DNA of 64,000 nt. It comes from Cyrtodaria siliqua (taxonomy: Eukaryota; Mollusca; Bivalvia; Adapedonta; Hiatellidae). The notes below the pieces were generated by a model, which had not been told where the DNA came from, did not search any database, and saw nothing but the letters and a program-made list of their open reading frames with translations. The stretch lies in contig JAWPHD010000238.1 of assembly GCA_037043455.1 (NCBI GenBank), positions 62,001-126,000 on the forward strand, in the 5' to 3' direction. Shown here piece after piece: positions 40,401-52,266 of this stretch; position 1 is the stretch's first letter, and each line of letters begins with the position of its first letter. A program made the position numbers and the translations under genes.

Positions 40401-41520
40401 TGTATATGTATGGGTCTGTATTAAAGGACAATACTCAGGGTCAGGTATGTACATAATGTATATGTATGGGCTTGTATTATGGGACAATATCCAGGGTCAG
40501 GTTTGTACATAATGTATATGTATGGGTCTGTATTAAAGGACAATATTCAGGGTCAGGTATGTACATAATGTTTATGTATGGGCTTGTTTTACGGGACAAT
40601 ATCCAGGGTCAGATTTGTACATAATGTATATGTATGGCCTTGTATTATGGGACAATATCCATGGTCAGGTTTGTACATAATGTATATGTATGGGCTTGTA
40701 TTACGGGACAATAGCCAGGGTCAGGATTGTACATAATGTATATGTATGGCCTTGTATTACGGGACAATATCCAGGGTCAGGTTTGTACATAATATATATG
40801 TATGGGCTTGTATTATGGGACAATATCCAGGGTCAGGTTTGTACATAATGTATATGTATGGGTCTGTATTAAAGGACAATATTCAGGGTCAGGTATGTAC
40901 ATTAGGTACATATATGTACGGGGTTGTATTACGGGACAATATCCAGGGTCAGGTTTCTACATAACGTATATGTATGGGCTTGTATTATTGGACAATATCC
41001 AGGGTAAGGTTTGTACATAACGTATATATATGGGCCTGTATTAAAGGACAATATTCAGGGTCAGTTTTTTACATTAGGTATATGTATGGGTTTGTATTAA
41101 GGGACAATATCAAGGGTCAGCTATGTACGTTAGGTATTTGTATGGGCTTGTATTACGGGACAATAATCAGGCTCAGGTTTCTACATTAAATATATGTATG
41201 ACAATATCCAGGGTCAGGTTTGTACATGACATATATGTATGGGCTTGTATTATGGGACAATATCCAGGGTCGGTTTTTTACATTAGGTAAATGTATGGGC
41301 TTGTACTATCCAGGGTCAGGTTGGTACATTAGATTCACAATATAACATTAAACGGGCTTGCATTAAGAGACAATATCCAGGGTTATTAGGTATATGTATG
41401 GGCTCGTATTACGGGACAATAGTCATGGTAAGGTTTGTACACAAGTCGTATTAATGGACCTCTCTCCATTAAAGGACAATATCCAGGGTCAGGTTTGTAA
41501 AAGGTGTATGTATTAGATTT
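37451..41520 (+). repeat. 56-bp minisatellite, left arm, ~72 copies
   Basis: The unit holds gggcttgtattacgggacaa, tatccagggtcaggtttgta and cataatgtatatgtat. Units near the outer end are most diverged and the inner ones most alike. A 392-bp block (seven units) at about 38341-38732 is repeated almost exactly at 38733-39124, marking recent unequal exchange. Because 56 is not divisible by 3, apparent repeat proteins of 56-residue period appear in all frames; none is a credible gene. Confidence 0.95.
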
Positions 41521-43320
41521 TTTTATTAGACAAACTACAATTAAAAGATGCGCGCAACATATTGTCTTGATATATAATCCTGATAACATAATATTATTCT
41601 AATACGCCAAGCCGTTCCACATATAAAGCCCGGACACAAATCAAGACCTTAAATGTGACCGTTGACCTTTATTGCGACCTTGACCTTCAACACGCACCGC
41701 TAAATTTTACAATCTCTTGATAGAAGAAACATTTATGCAAAATTGAATTTGACCCTCACTGTGACCTTTACCGTGGTCGCAAATTTGTGCAAAATATTAC
41801 TTGAATACACCAACCAGTTCAAGATATACCCTTGACACGAAATAGATGGGACGGACAGACGCACAGCGCGAAGTGGGGAAAACATAAGCTTTATTAATTG
41901 AAATGAACTGGGTTTTAAGGCAACCAACACTCGAAAGGTTATATGGCACCTAACAGGAATGAACGTGCCTGGCTCATCCAGATAAAACATGGAGAATGTG
42001 CCTAGAACCTTCTGACCTGCAGAACTGCAGAGTTGCTGTAAATTCTAGAGTAGACACTCCATTTACGATGGAGCCACGTTTCCATGTTTGCATATGCGGT
42101 GTCTTGATAGACTTTGAATGAGCATAAAAAAAGACAAAATGAATATGAAGGGGTGGGAGTGGTTGTATTCTACCCCAGCAACTGCACGGGAGAGCTTTAT
42201 TAAAATATATGTTGTCCTTCACAATTAATACAAGATATCATAATATACGGAAGTGACATGAGAAATTGATTTAACAACATGCATAAGAAAATGTAATACA
42301 AGTCTCTGGACAAAAACAGAAATAACAAAACATATTTTTTCGGTAAAAATAAAAAATGTTTAATCATAAATGTGTCATCACTACACATATGAAATTGTTC
42401 AACACTACAGCATTATTTTGAATATCTCTCTCATTTGTCTGCAATTTGCATTGCAATTTGTTAAAGGTACTTCTTTGATCATGCCTGAAACAAGAGGGCC
42501 AAGATGGCCCTGAAAAGTGATCACAATAGCTCACTTTCTTCCTTTGGCTCAGGTGAGCTAAAAATCATTGAGATAAATTCACTGTTACATGCATATGCAA
42601 GTTTGTGCTCACATATACAATCTGTAACATTTTACAGCCATTTTTGACTCCCGTGGAGCTGGTTGTCTAACTTGTCCAAGCTTTCATTAATATCAACAAT
42701 CTGGCCAAGTTTCTTTAAGATCAAATAAAACATATAGAGGAGCTAGAGTGTTCACGAGATTTAATATGGCATTTCTCAGCAAAACAAGGGTCATATAACT
42801 CTGGTGTCATTAATCTGATCTGGCTGGTTTTGGAACTTATTCATTTCATTGATATAAAGGCACTGGTAAAATTTGGTAAAGATCAAATAAAATGAAGATA
42901 CTAGAGTTTTTTTAAGACTGAATTTGCCATATTTCGATAATTCAAGGGGTTCATAACTCTGGTGGTACTGGTTCAACAGAGCTAGTTTTCGAACTTTCAT
43001 TAATAGAAAGGCACTGACAAAGCCTCCGACCAGTACACCTAAAAACAGATCATAAATAAGCAAATTCGATGAATTGATATCCTCCGCCGAATGATGTATT
43101 ATCCTCGAGTGGAAGAAATGTGTTCGGATTCTTTTTTAAATTAGTATAAATCATAATCTTGACCCTTCATAAATTTGAATATCTACTATATATAGGTATC
43201 TTTGAAATTCATCACCATAGTAGATTTGATAAAAAGATGTACCATTTTAAGGCATCGACTTTTAAAGTGGGACCAAAGGGCTAGATGGTGTAATATAACC
43301 TGGTGTTTATAATATAGTAA
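41521..43320. other. Middle of the 8-kb element, non-coding repeat debris
   Basis: Holds pieces such as 'gtgaccgttgacctttattg' and 'gacggacagacgcac' (about 41640-41870), a hairpin-ended mini-element (42488-42563) and two diverged units of the 14215-type repeat (42640-43020). No transposase or other domain can be read in any frame. Confidence 0.5.
42488..42563 (-). mobile_element. Minimal hairpin-ended element (both ends, no interior)
   Basis: On the minus strand: ttttagctcacctgagcca as a 5' hairpin start and 'cagggccatcttggccctct' then tgtt as a 3' hairpin, with only about 30 bp between. These ends correspond position for position to those of the 11528, 14215 and 16077 elements (ttttagctc.. 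start, ..cctcttgtt end). The tandem units have been lost, leaving a 76-bp form. Confidence 0.65.
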
Positions 43321-44840
43321 TAAATGAAATACATTATGTACAAACCTGACCCTGGATATTGTCCCATAATACAAGCCCATACATATACATTATGTACAAA
43401 CCTGACCCTGGATATTGTCCCGTAATACAAGCCCATACATATACATTATGTACAAACCTGACCCTGGATATTGTCCCGTAATACAAGGCCATACATATAC
43501 ATTATGTACAATGCTGACCCTGGATATTGTCCCGTAATACAAGCCCATACATATACCTAATGTACAAACCTGACCCTGGATATTGTCCCGTAATACAAGC
43601 CCATACATATACATTATGTACAAACCTGACCCTGGATATTGTCCCATAATACAAGCCCATACATATACATTATGTACATACCTGACCCTGAATATTGTCC
43701 TTTAATACAGACCCATACATATACATTATGTACAAACCTGACCCTGGATATTGTCCCATAATACAAGGCCATACATATATATTATGTACAATCCTGACCC
43801 TGGATATTGTCCCGTAATACAAGCCCATACATATACCTAATGTACAAACCTGACCCTGGATATTGTCCTGTAATACAAGCCCATACATATACCTAATGTA
43901 CAAACCTGACCCTGGATATTGTCCCGTAATACAACCCCATACTTATATATAATGTACATACCTGACCCTGGACATTGTCCTTTAGTAAAAGCCCATACAT
44001 ATACCTAATGTACATACCTGACCCTGGATATTGTCCCTTAATACAAGGCCATACATATACCTAATGTAAAAAACTGACCCTAACTATTGTCCTTTAATAT
44101 AGGCCCATATATATATACGTTATGTAGAAACCTGACGCTGGATATTGTCCCATAATACAAGGCCATACATATACATTATGTACAAATCTGACCCTGGATA
44201 TTGTCCCGTAATACAAGCCCATACATATACCTAATGTACATACCTGACCCTGAATATTGTCCTTTAATACAGACCCATACATATACATTATGTACAAACC
44301 TGACCCTGGATATTGTCCCATAATACAAGCCCATACATATACATTATGTACAAACCTGACCCTGGATATTGTCCCGTAATACAAGCCCATACATATACAT
44401 TATGTACAAACCTGACCCTGGATATTGTCCCGTAATACAAGGCCATACATATACATTATGTACAATCCTGACCCTGGATATTGTCCCGTAATACAAGCCC
44501 ATACATATACCTAATGTACAAACATGACCCTGGATATTGTCCCGTAATACAAGCCTATGCATATACCTAATGTACAAACCTGACCCTGGATATTGTCCCG
44601 TAATACAAGCCCATACATATACATTATGTACAAACCTGACCCTGGATATTGTCCCGTAATACAAGCCCATACACATACCTAATGTACATACTTGACCCTG
44701 AATATTGTCCTTTAATACAGACCCATATATATACGTTATGTACAAACATGACCCTGGATATTGTCCCGTAATACAACCCCATACATATATCTTATGTAGA
44801 ACCCTGACTATGTTCCCGTAATACACGCCCATACATGAAT
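43321..44840 (-). repeat. 56-bp minisatellite, right arm, ~27 copies (inverse)
   Basis: The inverse of the left-arm unit (ttatgtacaaacctgaccct, ggatattgtcccgtaataca). The inner boundary is at about 43321-43345, just after 'taataaatgaaatacattatg'. The arm is about 2.5 kb shorter than the left one, so copy number has changed independently in the two arms after the TIR structure arose. Confidence 0.95.
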
Positions 44841-45156
44841 CAGTTTACAATACATTCCACATTTTATAATATTGTCATAATAAAACTGTTGGAAGGATTC
44901 TTCACATAAATGGGATAATTTGTTATAATACAAATATAACAAAACAAATGCAACGCATTCTGCTTCTTTCACGCCCCGTCAAAGAATCCTCTTCGACCAA
45001 CCAACGCCGCTCAGTACTGGTATACTTTGATTTTTCGTTTAAAATAAAGTTCTGAAAGTGTATCAACTCGCTCTGCTCATAGCTCCGCCTTCGACCGCCC
45101 CCTACTGTGGATATTGTCGTCAAATTGGCCTAAGGTATTGTCATCGTATGCCTACC
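44841..45156 (-). repeat. Right unique terminal inverted repeat of the 8-kb element
   Basis: The inverse of 37143-37450; it ends gtatgcctacc followed at once by the second GTTCAGGGTG. Confidence 0.9.
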
Positions 45157-45166
45157 GTTCAGGGTG

Positions 45167-46248
45167 ACTATACCACATGACCTATGACGTCATTATTGCT
45201 AACTCTTGAAGAAAAAATTTGTAAACATTCGCCCACATTCAGTTTCAGAGTGCGATAAGATTTTTATTTCTTAACCATTTTCTACCAAAGAAAGTGCATT
45301 CGAACGCAAAAAATGTACGCTATCCTCGACTGATATTTTTTTTTATGAAAGTTGGTACTTTTAGAAAACACTTTGGAAAACTTCTGAAAATGCACCAGAA
45401 CAAATTGCTAATCCATGAAGTGTACTTTAATTTTACGCATATTATGAACAAAATACATGCATATACCCGTTTTTATGACGAAAACTTCCACAATATTATT
45501 TCACATCAGGTAAGCGAAAGGGTTTTGTGTCAAAGAACCAGTTCGCAAGAAAGATGCTCTACCTATATCTTTTTGTCCACCACTTGATATAAACTTTACT
45601 TAATTATAAAGAGGACTATGAAAAAGGTAAACGGCAATAATTTCACCCCATGTAATATGCGTTTTGCTGGGGAAAAACAGGATAGAAAAGATCGGATTTT
45701 TGAAATTGTCTTCGTCATTGTTTTAGACAAGCCGATTACGGAGATTTTCCGCTCTTATTCGTTTACAATCGGAACTGCCTCGTCGGATTGGCGACGAGTT
45801 CGGATCGATTCGTTTACTATCGGAACTGCCCCGAGTAGTTTGTTTTCGTTCAAATGAATGGCATTGCGCATGTATGGCATTGCGCATGTCCGATAAAATC
45901 GTAAAAACTCGTAGTTCTCCGGCAGGAATAAACGGCTGGGCAGCATTTTATTCAAGATATTGTTTTGATCATAATTAATAATTTACAGAACTGGAATACG
46001 AACCTTGTGCTTCTTAGAATACTCACAAAATAGCTTTGCATACATATAATTGCAGTAATATTGAGTATTTAATATTTTACATTAAAAATCGCGTAGATAT
46101 AGGTAGTGCCTCTTTATTAATGCATTTTTAAATTATGCTAATCCGTGAAGTCGATTATTTTATGCTAAACCGTGAAGTCCTTTGTGTTGTCAGTTATCTA
46201 AAACTCTATAAAACCTATGTTTTTTTCGCTATTTTTCCCGTCGTCAGA
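45167..46248. other. No recognisable feature
   Basis: It shows a short local duplication ('tcggaactgcc' pairs near 45769 and 45819, 'atggcattgcgcatg' twice at 45857-45888). A frame at 45294-45510 followed by a cag-gtaagc donor-like site looks exon-like, but the product is unknown and no acceptor is clear, so I do not call it. Confidence 0.35.
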
Positions 46249-46400
46249 CTTAAAAGGATAGCTGCAGCACACGCTGATAAACTGTATCTCTACATCATAA
46301 CCCACTCGTCTGGAGGCACAATAAATATAAACACGCATACATACATATATACATACATGCATACATACATACATAAAATTAATTTATAGCTATTATGAGT
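46249..46400 (+). repeat. Copy of a dispersed repeat (pairs with 56376-56488)
   Basis: 'aaaaggatagctgcagcaca', 'cgctgataaactgtatctct' and 'acatcataacccactcgtct' are repeated with about 4 differences in 63 bp at 56376, followed in both by a (cata)n run and 'ttatagctatta'. The two direct copies bracket the LINE cluster. Confidence 0.75.
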
Positions 46401-46436
46401 GGTATCACATTTAAGGATTCAACCACACACACACCA

Positions 46437-46546
46437 CAGATACCGGTTTAAAAAAAAAAGAAAAAAAAAGTCTTATATTCTATTAAAGTATTTAATAGAA
46501 TATAAGACTCTTTTTTTCTTTTCTTTTTTTTTAAACCGGTATCTGT
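46437..46546. repeat. 110-bp palindrome with A/T-rich stem
   Basis: acagataccggttt at the left, aaaccggtatctgt at the right, and an inner stem gtcttatattctatta / taatagaatataagac around 46471-46507. The outer arms carry unequal A-runs and T-runs. It looks like a foldback end or a cruciform-forming site, with no gene. Confidence 0.85.
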
Positions 46547-46689
46547 GACACACACGCTATATTTTTGGACAGTGACAATGAAGGTGCCGTTTCACTAGGA
46601 TACTGTGAATTCAGTAAATGGTATATATTAAAGGGAGCCGGCAATCGGATTGACCTAGTCACAATTCTGCAGTCAATCCGATTGGCAAT

Positions 46690-46912
46690 CCGATTGGCCA
46701 AAATCTTCAACGGAATTTATAATTTACTTGGATTTAATCTTCATCTTCTGGCTATCAACGTTGGACTTCTTCACTAACCATCTACTGCTGCTGTTCTACA
46801 GTAAACCACCTTGGACGACTTCCCAACTCCTAGATCCATCCAACTGTAATCATCTATCGAAAAGCTCGCCAAAAGGCCTAGTGCCATAGGGCGAGGATAA
46901 ATAAAAACTACT
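46690..46912 (+). mobile_element. LINE 3' end fragment (plus strand)
   Basis: Ends with 'gaaaagctcgccaaaaggcc', 'tagtgccatagggcgagg' and 'ataaataaaaactactac'. This matches the 3' end of the minus-strand LINE at 47472-47530, including the ctcgcc..ggcgag stem. It is a 5'-truncated copy of the same or a sister LINE in the opposite orientation. Its start is uncertain. Confidence 0.6.
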
Positions 46913-47324
46913 ACTCACTCTATATAAACTATTGTCAATATACTATTTTCAAATCTATAACGTTAATAAGATAATGAGAAAAAAACAACAACAGTAGTTG
47001 CAATTTATGAAAGGGGTATTATTGCAACACGTTGAGTTTAATATATGTTAATGTAATGTTCTTTATAAAATATATTACTTATTAACTTCATATGCACCGT
47101 GATATGTATGGCGTTATAGAATAAGAACTGTCTGCTGATATTATGTATAAAAAAGTTTATTAATCTATGTACTTATTACAAGATCTCTTTTATTTGCAAA
47201 TAAATGCGCACATATTGCATTGTATTTATGCCAAGATATAAAACAAAGGTACACAGTCCAATTTCAAATTGAATTTAAAAAAACTACTAAAATGACCGAA
47301 ATAATAAGTATAAATTAACAAAAC

Positions 47325-47361
<37 letters not shown>

Positions 47362-47471
47362 GACTTACCTCACAATAAATACAATCCGATTTGCAATTTC
47401 CATTACACACAGAACACGCATACTTTTTCGACATTTTAAAAATGAACGAATAGACAGAACATTGTAGTATA
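46913..47471. other. Spacer with (GA)n microsatellite
   Basis: AT-rich. A pure (GA)n run of about 32 bp lies at 47327-47358. No gene signal. Confidence 0.6.
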
Positions 47472-49341
47472 AGGTTTTATTTTTCCTCGCCGTTGGCAAC
47501 TAGGCCTTTTGGCGAGGTTTTCAATAGTAGTTTATTTATAATAACCTTAGTAGTTTAAATAATGTTACTAATGCTTATCAATCTCGCACGGATGGCAGGA
47601 TCCAAGCAGACGCAAGACATGGCAATAGATGGTTTGCAGGGACACAAGAAGATTAACTTGGCAGAGGCTGAGTGATGGGGACACAGGTGGGATAAGCTCA
47701 TGTTGCTCTGTCTATAGCGACTAGCTCCGCGGTAAAAATTGAGAGACCGTCAGAGATTCTAGTAATTTTAGTAATATCTTTTGTTGGTATAACAAAGGCT
47801 GATGCTACACGTCCTGAGACAGGATCTTTGGAACCATCTGTATAAATTTGTAAAAAGTTATTATATTTACTATCCTTATGTTGTAGGAAGTTCAGTTTAA
47901 TTTCTGATGCTTCATAGTTTTTGTTTATTATAGAGGAAAGGGAAATGTCTACATTAGGTTGAATTAGAGTCCATGGAGGGACCACTCCTACTGAAAAATC
48001 TGCAATTTGATATTGGTCTAGGTCATATTCCTCTATTAAATTATAAATGGTTGTGCCGAATGGCTTGGGATTTTTACTAAATCTATTAAGACATTGAGTA
48101 TTTACAAAAATATTATTTACTGGATTTGCTTCCTTTTTTGTCTGGACCCTGGCCCAGAAACGAAGCATCTGTTCTTCTCTATGAATATGTAATGGCAAAA
48201 CGCCAGCCTCATGTTCCAAAATATGCTGTGGAGTAGAATTTAGGGCTCCCAGTGCAATTCTAAGACATTTATTTTGTAATATATCGAGTCGATGAAGTAG
48301 TGATTTTGAGGCACATGAATATACATGGGTTCCGTAATCAAGTTTGGATCTTATTAAAGTTTTATATAAAAGTGTTAATGATTTTTTATCGGATCCGAAA
48401 TCAGTACCTTTTAGCATTCTTAATAAATTTAAATCCTTTTCGCATTTGTTTAAAAGGTTATATATATGGGCTGTAAAATTTAACCTTCTATCCCAGATAA
48501 GGCCTAAAAAAGTGACTGTGTTGCTAAATATAATTTAAGTATTACCCAGAAAAAGTGTGGGCGGTATTTCCAAATATAATCCCTGTAGTTTTACTAGTGG
48601 AGATTTTAAATCCCCATTTTTTAGCCCAATCCCAAATTAAGTTTAGTCCCTTTTGTGCTTTAGCTTTTAATGTATCTATACGTTCCCCAGAAATCCATGC
48701 GCCACTATCATCTGCAAATTGACTAACGATCAACCCGGAATCTTGAACTACGTTAGGTAGGTCGTTAAGGTAGCTGGCGATGTTACTCGGGAATAATCAA
48801 AATCGCGTATATTGTGACAATGTTTTACCTGTATGTAGGTTATTGTTTCGGCTTTCCATCAGTACTAATTTTAAATTGTTTAAAATAAACATCGGATTCC
48901 TAAATAGCGCCCTCTGGTGGTGCCTATTTATACGACGAATTTTACCGTTTTCGTACGAGAAATGTACTAGAATTTAGTCAAAAGTTAAAAAAATCACATC
49001 ATTTGGAAGCACAATGATTTATAAACGTAATGCACGTAATATATTTAAAAAACAGCTATATCTCTTTATCGTGTGTGCATTTCTTTACGTAAGGGGTACC
49101 ACGCGGCGACTACAAAATTGTGAGGATTTTTACATGTTATCGCTTTTTTACTTAAAAGTAAGCGTGGTGACATATATATTTTTATATGCCATCACATTCG
49201 TTGAAATTCCCCGCTTTGATAAATGTAAAAATAAAGAGGGGTCGTCGAGTCAGATTTTTATCAAATAAACTTTTAAAGTTTATAGAAAGTATTAAAATTA
49301 CGGCGTCGTTTTATAGCTTTCTTTAAAATGACGTTGACGTC

Positions 49342-49909
49342 ACGAGTTTTGACGCGCGACGTTTACTTTGTATTATTATTGTTAACTAATTCAAGATCGT
49401 GTGTTCACGTTATTGAACTGTTTAATTCATTAAATATGTTGTAAGAAGTAAAGTTGTTTAAGTTGCAAATTTTACTCGTGTTATTTTATCTGTTTGTTAT
49501 CTGTTTGCGACCCGTCTTAAACATCATGTGTTGTCAAAGTTGCTGTTTGGGTAAGAATGATCATTCAAATCGATTCAAATAACAAATCAACTATTCTTTT
49601 TATTCGCTCAATTCGTATACATGCCATCATGTGGAAATAATACATATAAACATATATATTAATAGGCACCGCATAGCAAAACACAAAATATTGATTGGAA
49701 AATGGTTATGAATATACATGTATTAAATTCAGAAATAGACGGGATATGCAACACATGACTTTAAACACACAAACACATCATTTTCATAACTAATGATATT
49801 ATGTCCAGATATATAATTTATAGACTGGAAATAAACAATCGATGTCTCTAGAAAGTATCCGTAAAATAGAAAGCGTCCGATTCATTAAATAGTTGTTATC
49901 GTTCATATA
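49342..49909. other. Interior of the long-TIR element, nothing recognised
   Basis: AT-rich, no frame or repeat of note. Confidence 0.4.
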
Positions 49910-51246
49910 CTGAAAGGAAAAAGAAACGCATACTCACAAAATTGCCTATACTACACTAGTATACACACCTAATTTCACGTAATATCCCAGATGTTTTGTA
50001 CAAATAGGGGCTACAGCTAATTACAGAAAGAACAACACTGCCATGTAGTAGACCTTTTAATCATCGTATACTTTGTTACAAAAAATGCATTCATGTTGAA
50101 GTTTCGCTTGAAAAAGTTTCAGAATTATGTTTAATGTTAATAGATTGCAACATTTAAACCCTAAGTTTGCTTTCCTGCTTGAGCCAAATGCGCATTCTGT
50201 CGATAATGAAACTTTAAAGGGGTAACCATTGTTGTGTTCGGAGCTGTTTAAACTTTCTTTCCGAAAGGACAGGCCTAATGTCGCCCTGTACCATTCGATT
50301 AGCAGTAGCGTATTAAACATACACTATTTAGCGGAAATACCCATTAGGCCAGAGTTTCTTCATAGTTAGTTTTACGGGAGATTTTGGAAAAAAATGCAGT
50401 AGGAGGAGGAAATAAAAATAAAAATAAAAATGGGTAAAATGAAGAGTCGATAAAAAAAAATTAGAAAATTTCAGATTTTTTTTATTCATAAAACAAGTTT
50501 TTCTCGTAATATTAATATTAAATGTATTGCTTCATTTGTTATGTTGATTTTTTTTCAAGTTGTTTTGCATATAAATGTACCAACATCCACTTTATGTTAA
50601 AACTGCCTACATATTATCTCAAATTCACAAACCGTTCTTAAAAATATCTTCCACTCTTGAGAATTGGTTTGTTGACTGTCAAATTAATATATTTTTGAGT
50701 ATGTATTTTACAGAAATTATCACAAATTTGCTATTAAACACATTCAAACCGAAAGAAAATGTAATATATAAACTTGAAATTATCGAATGTTTATCTTTCA
50801 TAGTTGCAAGAATAATAGACATATTTTCCCTGACATAGGTCAAGACTAAGAATATTCTCAAGAAAGGTTTATGAAATCAATGCCTAGTAGAACGAAATAG
50901 GTATTGTGGTGTTCAATGGTATGCATTTAATTGTGTTTGTAAACATGTATGAGAAGAGACTAAATTAACACTTCGATTTCCGACCTTGCAAAGTAAATAC
51001 TAAGTCATAATCCAAATTTTCAACAAAAAAAAGTTTGCGATTTTACGTTATTGTGAAAATAAGTTTTAGGATAGGCACAATTTTTTTTAAAAAAAAGATG
51101 TAGCAGATCGAACAGGAGGAAAAAATCAAATACAATTCACAATTTCGACTTTTATTTTTATTTCAGTTTTGCAAAATTTAGGGTAGGCTCTCACGTAAAA
51201 CTAAGAATAAACAACTCTGGCCTTATGCGTTTCTTTTTCCTTTCAG
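49910..51246. mobile_element. TA-flanked CTGAAAGG MITE, copy B, split by another MITE
   Basis: Ends ctgaaaggaaaaagaaacgc and its inverse, with TA on both sides. Removing the inner 50347-51222 element and one TTA leaves about 458 bp, the length of copies A and C, so the insertion is nested cleanly. Confidence 0.85.
50347..51222. mobile_element. Harbinger-like MITE with TTA duplication
   Basis: The ends ggccagagtttcttcatagt and the inverse of ggccagagttgtttattctt continue to ttagttttacg.gag, about 33 bp with one gap. TTA occurs at 50344-50346 and 51223-51225. TTA/TAA duplications and G-rich ends fit PIF/Harbinger. The interior is AT-rich with an 87-codon ORF (50575-50838) of no recognisable family. 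Confidence 0.75.
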
Positions 51247-51461
51247 TATATAATATAAGTGCTGATTCGGTTTTCAGTGTATGTGTCTATGTCATGCAGG
51301 ATAGCTGTCTATTACTATTTGCAATGTGTTTCTCTTTGCAAAGATAGGAAATAAAGAGATGAAAAACGAGACAAAAAAGTATTTAACAAAGAACACGGGA
51401 CCGAAAATATATCGAGATAATTGGTAAAACTATGTCGATATGAGTTTCAACTGTACATATA

Positions 51462-51905
51462 CTGAAAGGAAAAAGAAACGCGACGGGAATTTCCGCTGTA
51501 TATTGTATATACTGCACATATATATTCCAAGGAAAAAAGTTGCAGTTAGTTAGAGAAAGAACATAACTGTGATGTTGTAGACGTTTTAATCACAGTACAC
51601 GTTGTAACAAGAAATTCATAAATGTAGAAGTTCCTCTTTGAAAATTTGAGCCAGTTCAGTACTGTATTTAACGTAAAGTGTTTGCAAAATGTTGCATCCT
51701 AAGTTTGCTCACATGCTTGAGCCAAACGCGTACATTGTCAATAATGAAACTTTGCAGGAATAGTATTTGCTGTGTTACGTGTTGTTTTAGTTTTTTTTCC
51801 GAAAGGAAAGATCTTACGTGGCCATGTGCCATTCGATTAACAGCAGCATATTGTATATAAAATATATAGCGGAAATGCCCGTGTCGCGTTTCTTTTTCCT
51901 TTCAG
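51462..51905. mobile_element. TA-flanked CTGAAAGG MITE, copy C
   Basis: Perfect 20-bp ends with TA flanks. The interior matches copy A closely ('cagtacacgttgtaacaaga', 'gaagttcctctttgaaaa'). It sits 215 bp right of copy B inside the same long-TIR element. Confidence 0.85.
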
Positions 51906-52118
51906 TATATATCATCGAATGAATCTAGTATTCGTTGACTAAAACTAATCAATTCCGTTAACGTAAAAAAAACACGTGTTTTAATTCTTTTAAGCATACT
52001 TTTAAGCATACTTTTAAACTAGTAACCGCCTGCGAATATACACTTGCTTTTTTATTACGATTGATGAACACTCAAAATAACTACAGCATAACGGCGTGTC
52101 TTAATATCACAATGAAGT

Positions 52119-52120
52119 AA

Positions 52121-52163
<43 letters not shown>

Positions 52164-52168
52164 AAAAA

Positions 52169-52219
<51 letters not shown>

Positions 52220-52221
52220 AA

Positions 52222-52264
<43 letters not shown>

Positions 52265-52266
52265 AT
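52119..52266. repeat. (TAAA)n microsatellite, ~148 bp
   Basis: An almost pure taaa tetramer run with two one-base slips. The minus-strand reading (Tyr-Leu-Phe-Ile) is an artefact of the repeat. Confidence 0.95.

Larger units (their letters stand above)
37133..45166. mobile_element. 8.0-kb long-TIR element with opposed minisatellite arms and 10-bp target duplication
   Basis: The unit 37143-45156 starts ggtaggcatacgatgacaat and ends with the inverse. GTTCAGGGTG flanks it on both sides (37133-37142 and 45157-45166), so the whole 8 kb arrived as one transposition unit. The terminal unique inverted repeat is about 310-350 bp and highly similar between ends. Inside each arm it passes into a 56-bp minisatellite: about 72 copies at the left, about 27 at the right in opposite orientation. 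A 1.8-kb middle separates them. No transposase frame is present. A long TIR and a 9-11-bp duplication fit Mutator-like elements; reiterated TIRs also recall Galileo/Foldback elements, but those give shorter duplications. The superfamily is inference. Confidence 0.85.

Noticed and set aside
37868..44832. Many 65-160-codon ORFs with a 56-residue period (plus strand left, minus strand right)
   Set aside because: They are translations of the 56-bp minisatellite in shifting frames, broken at random; no start context or conserved domain.
45294..45587. Possible exon ending in cag-gtaagc
   Set aside because: No clear acceptor, partner exon or recognisable product.
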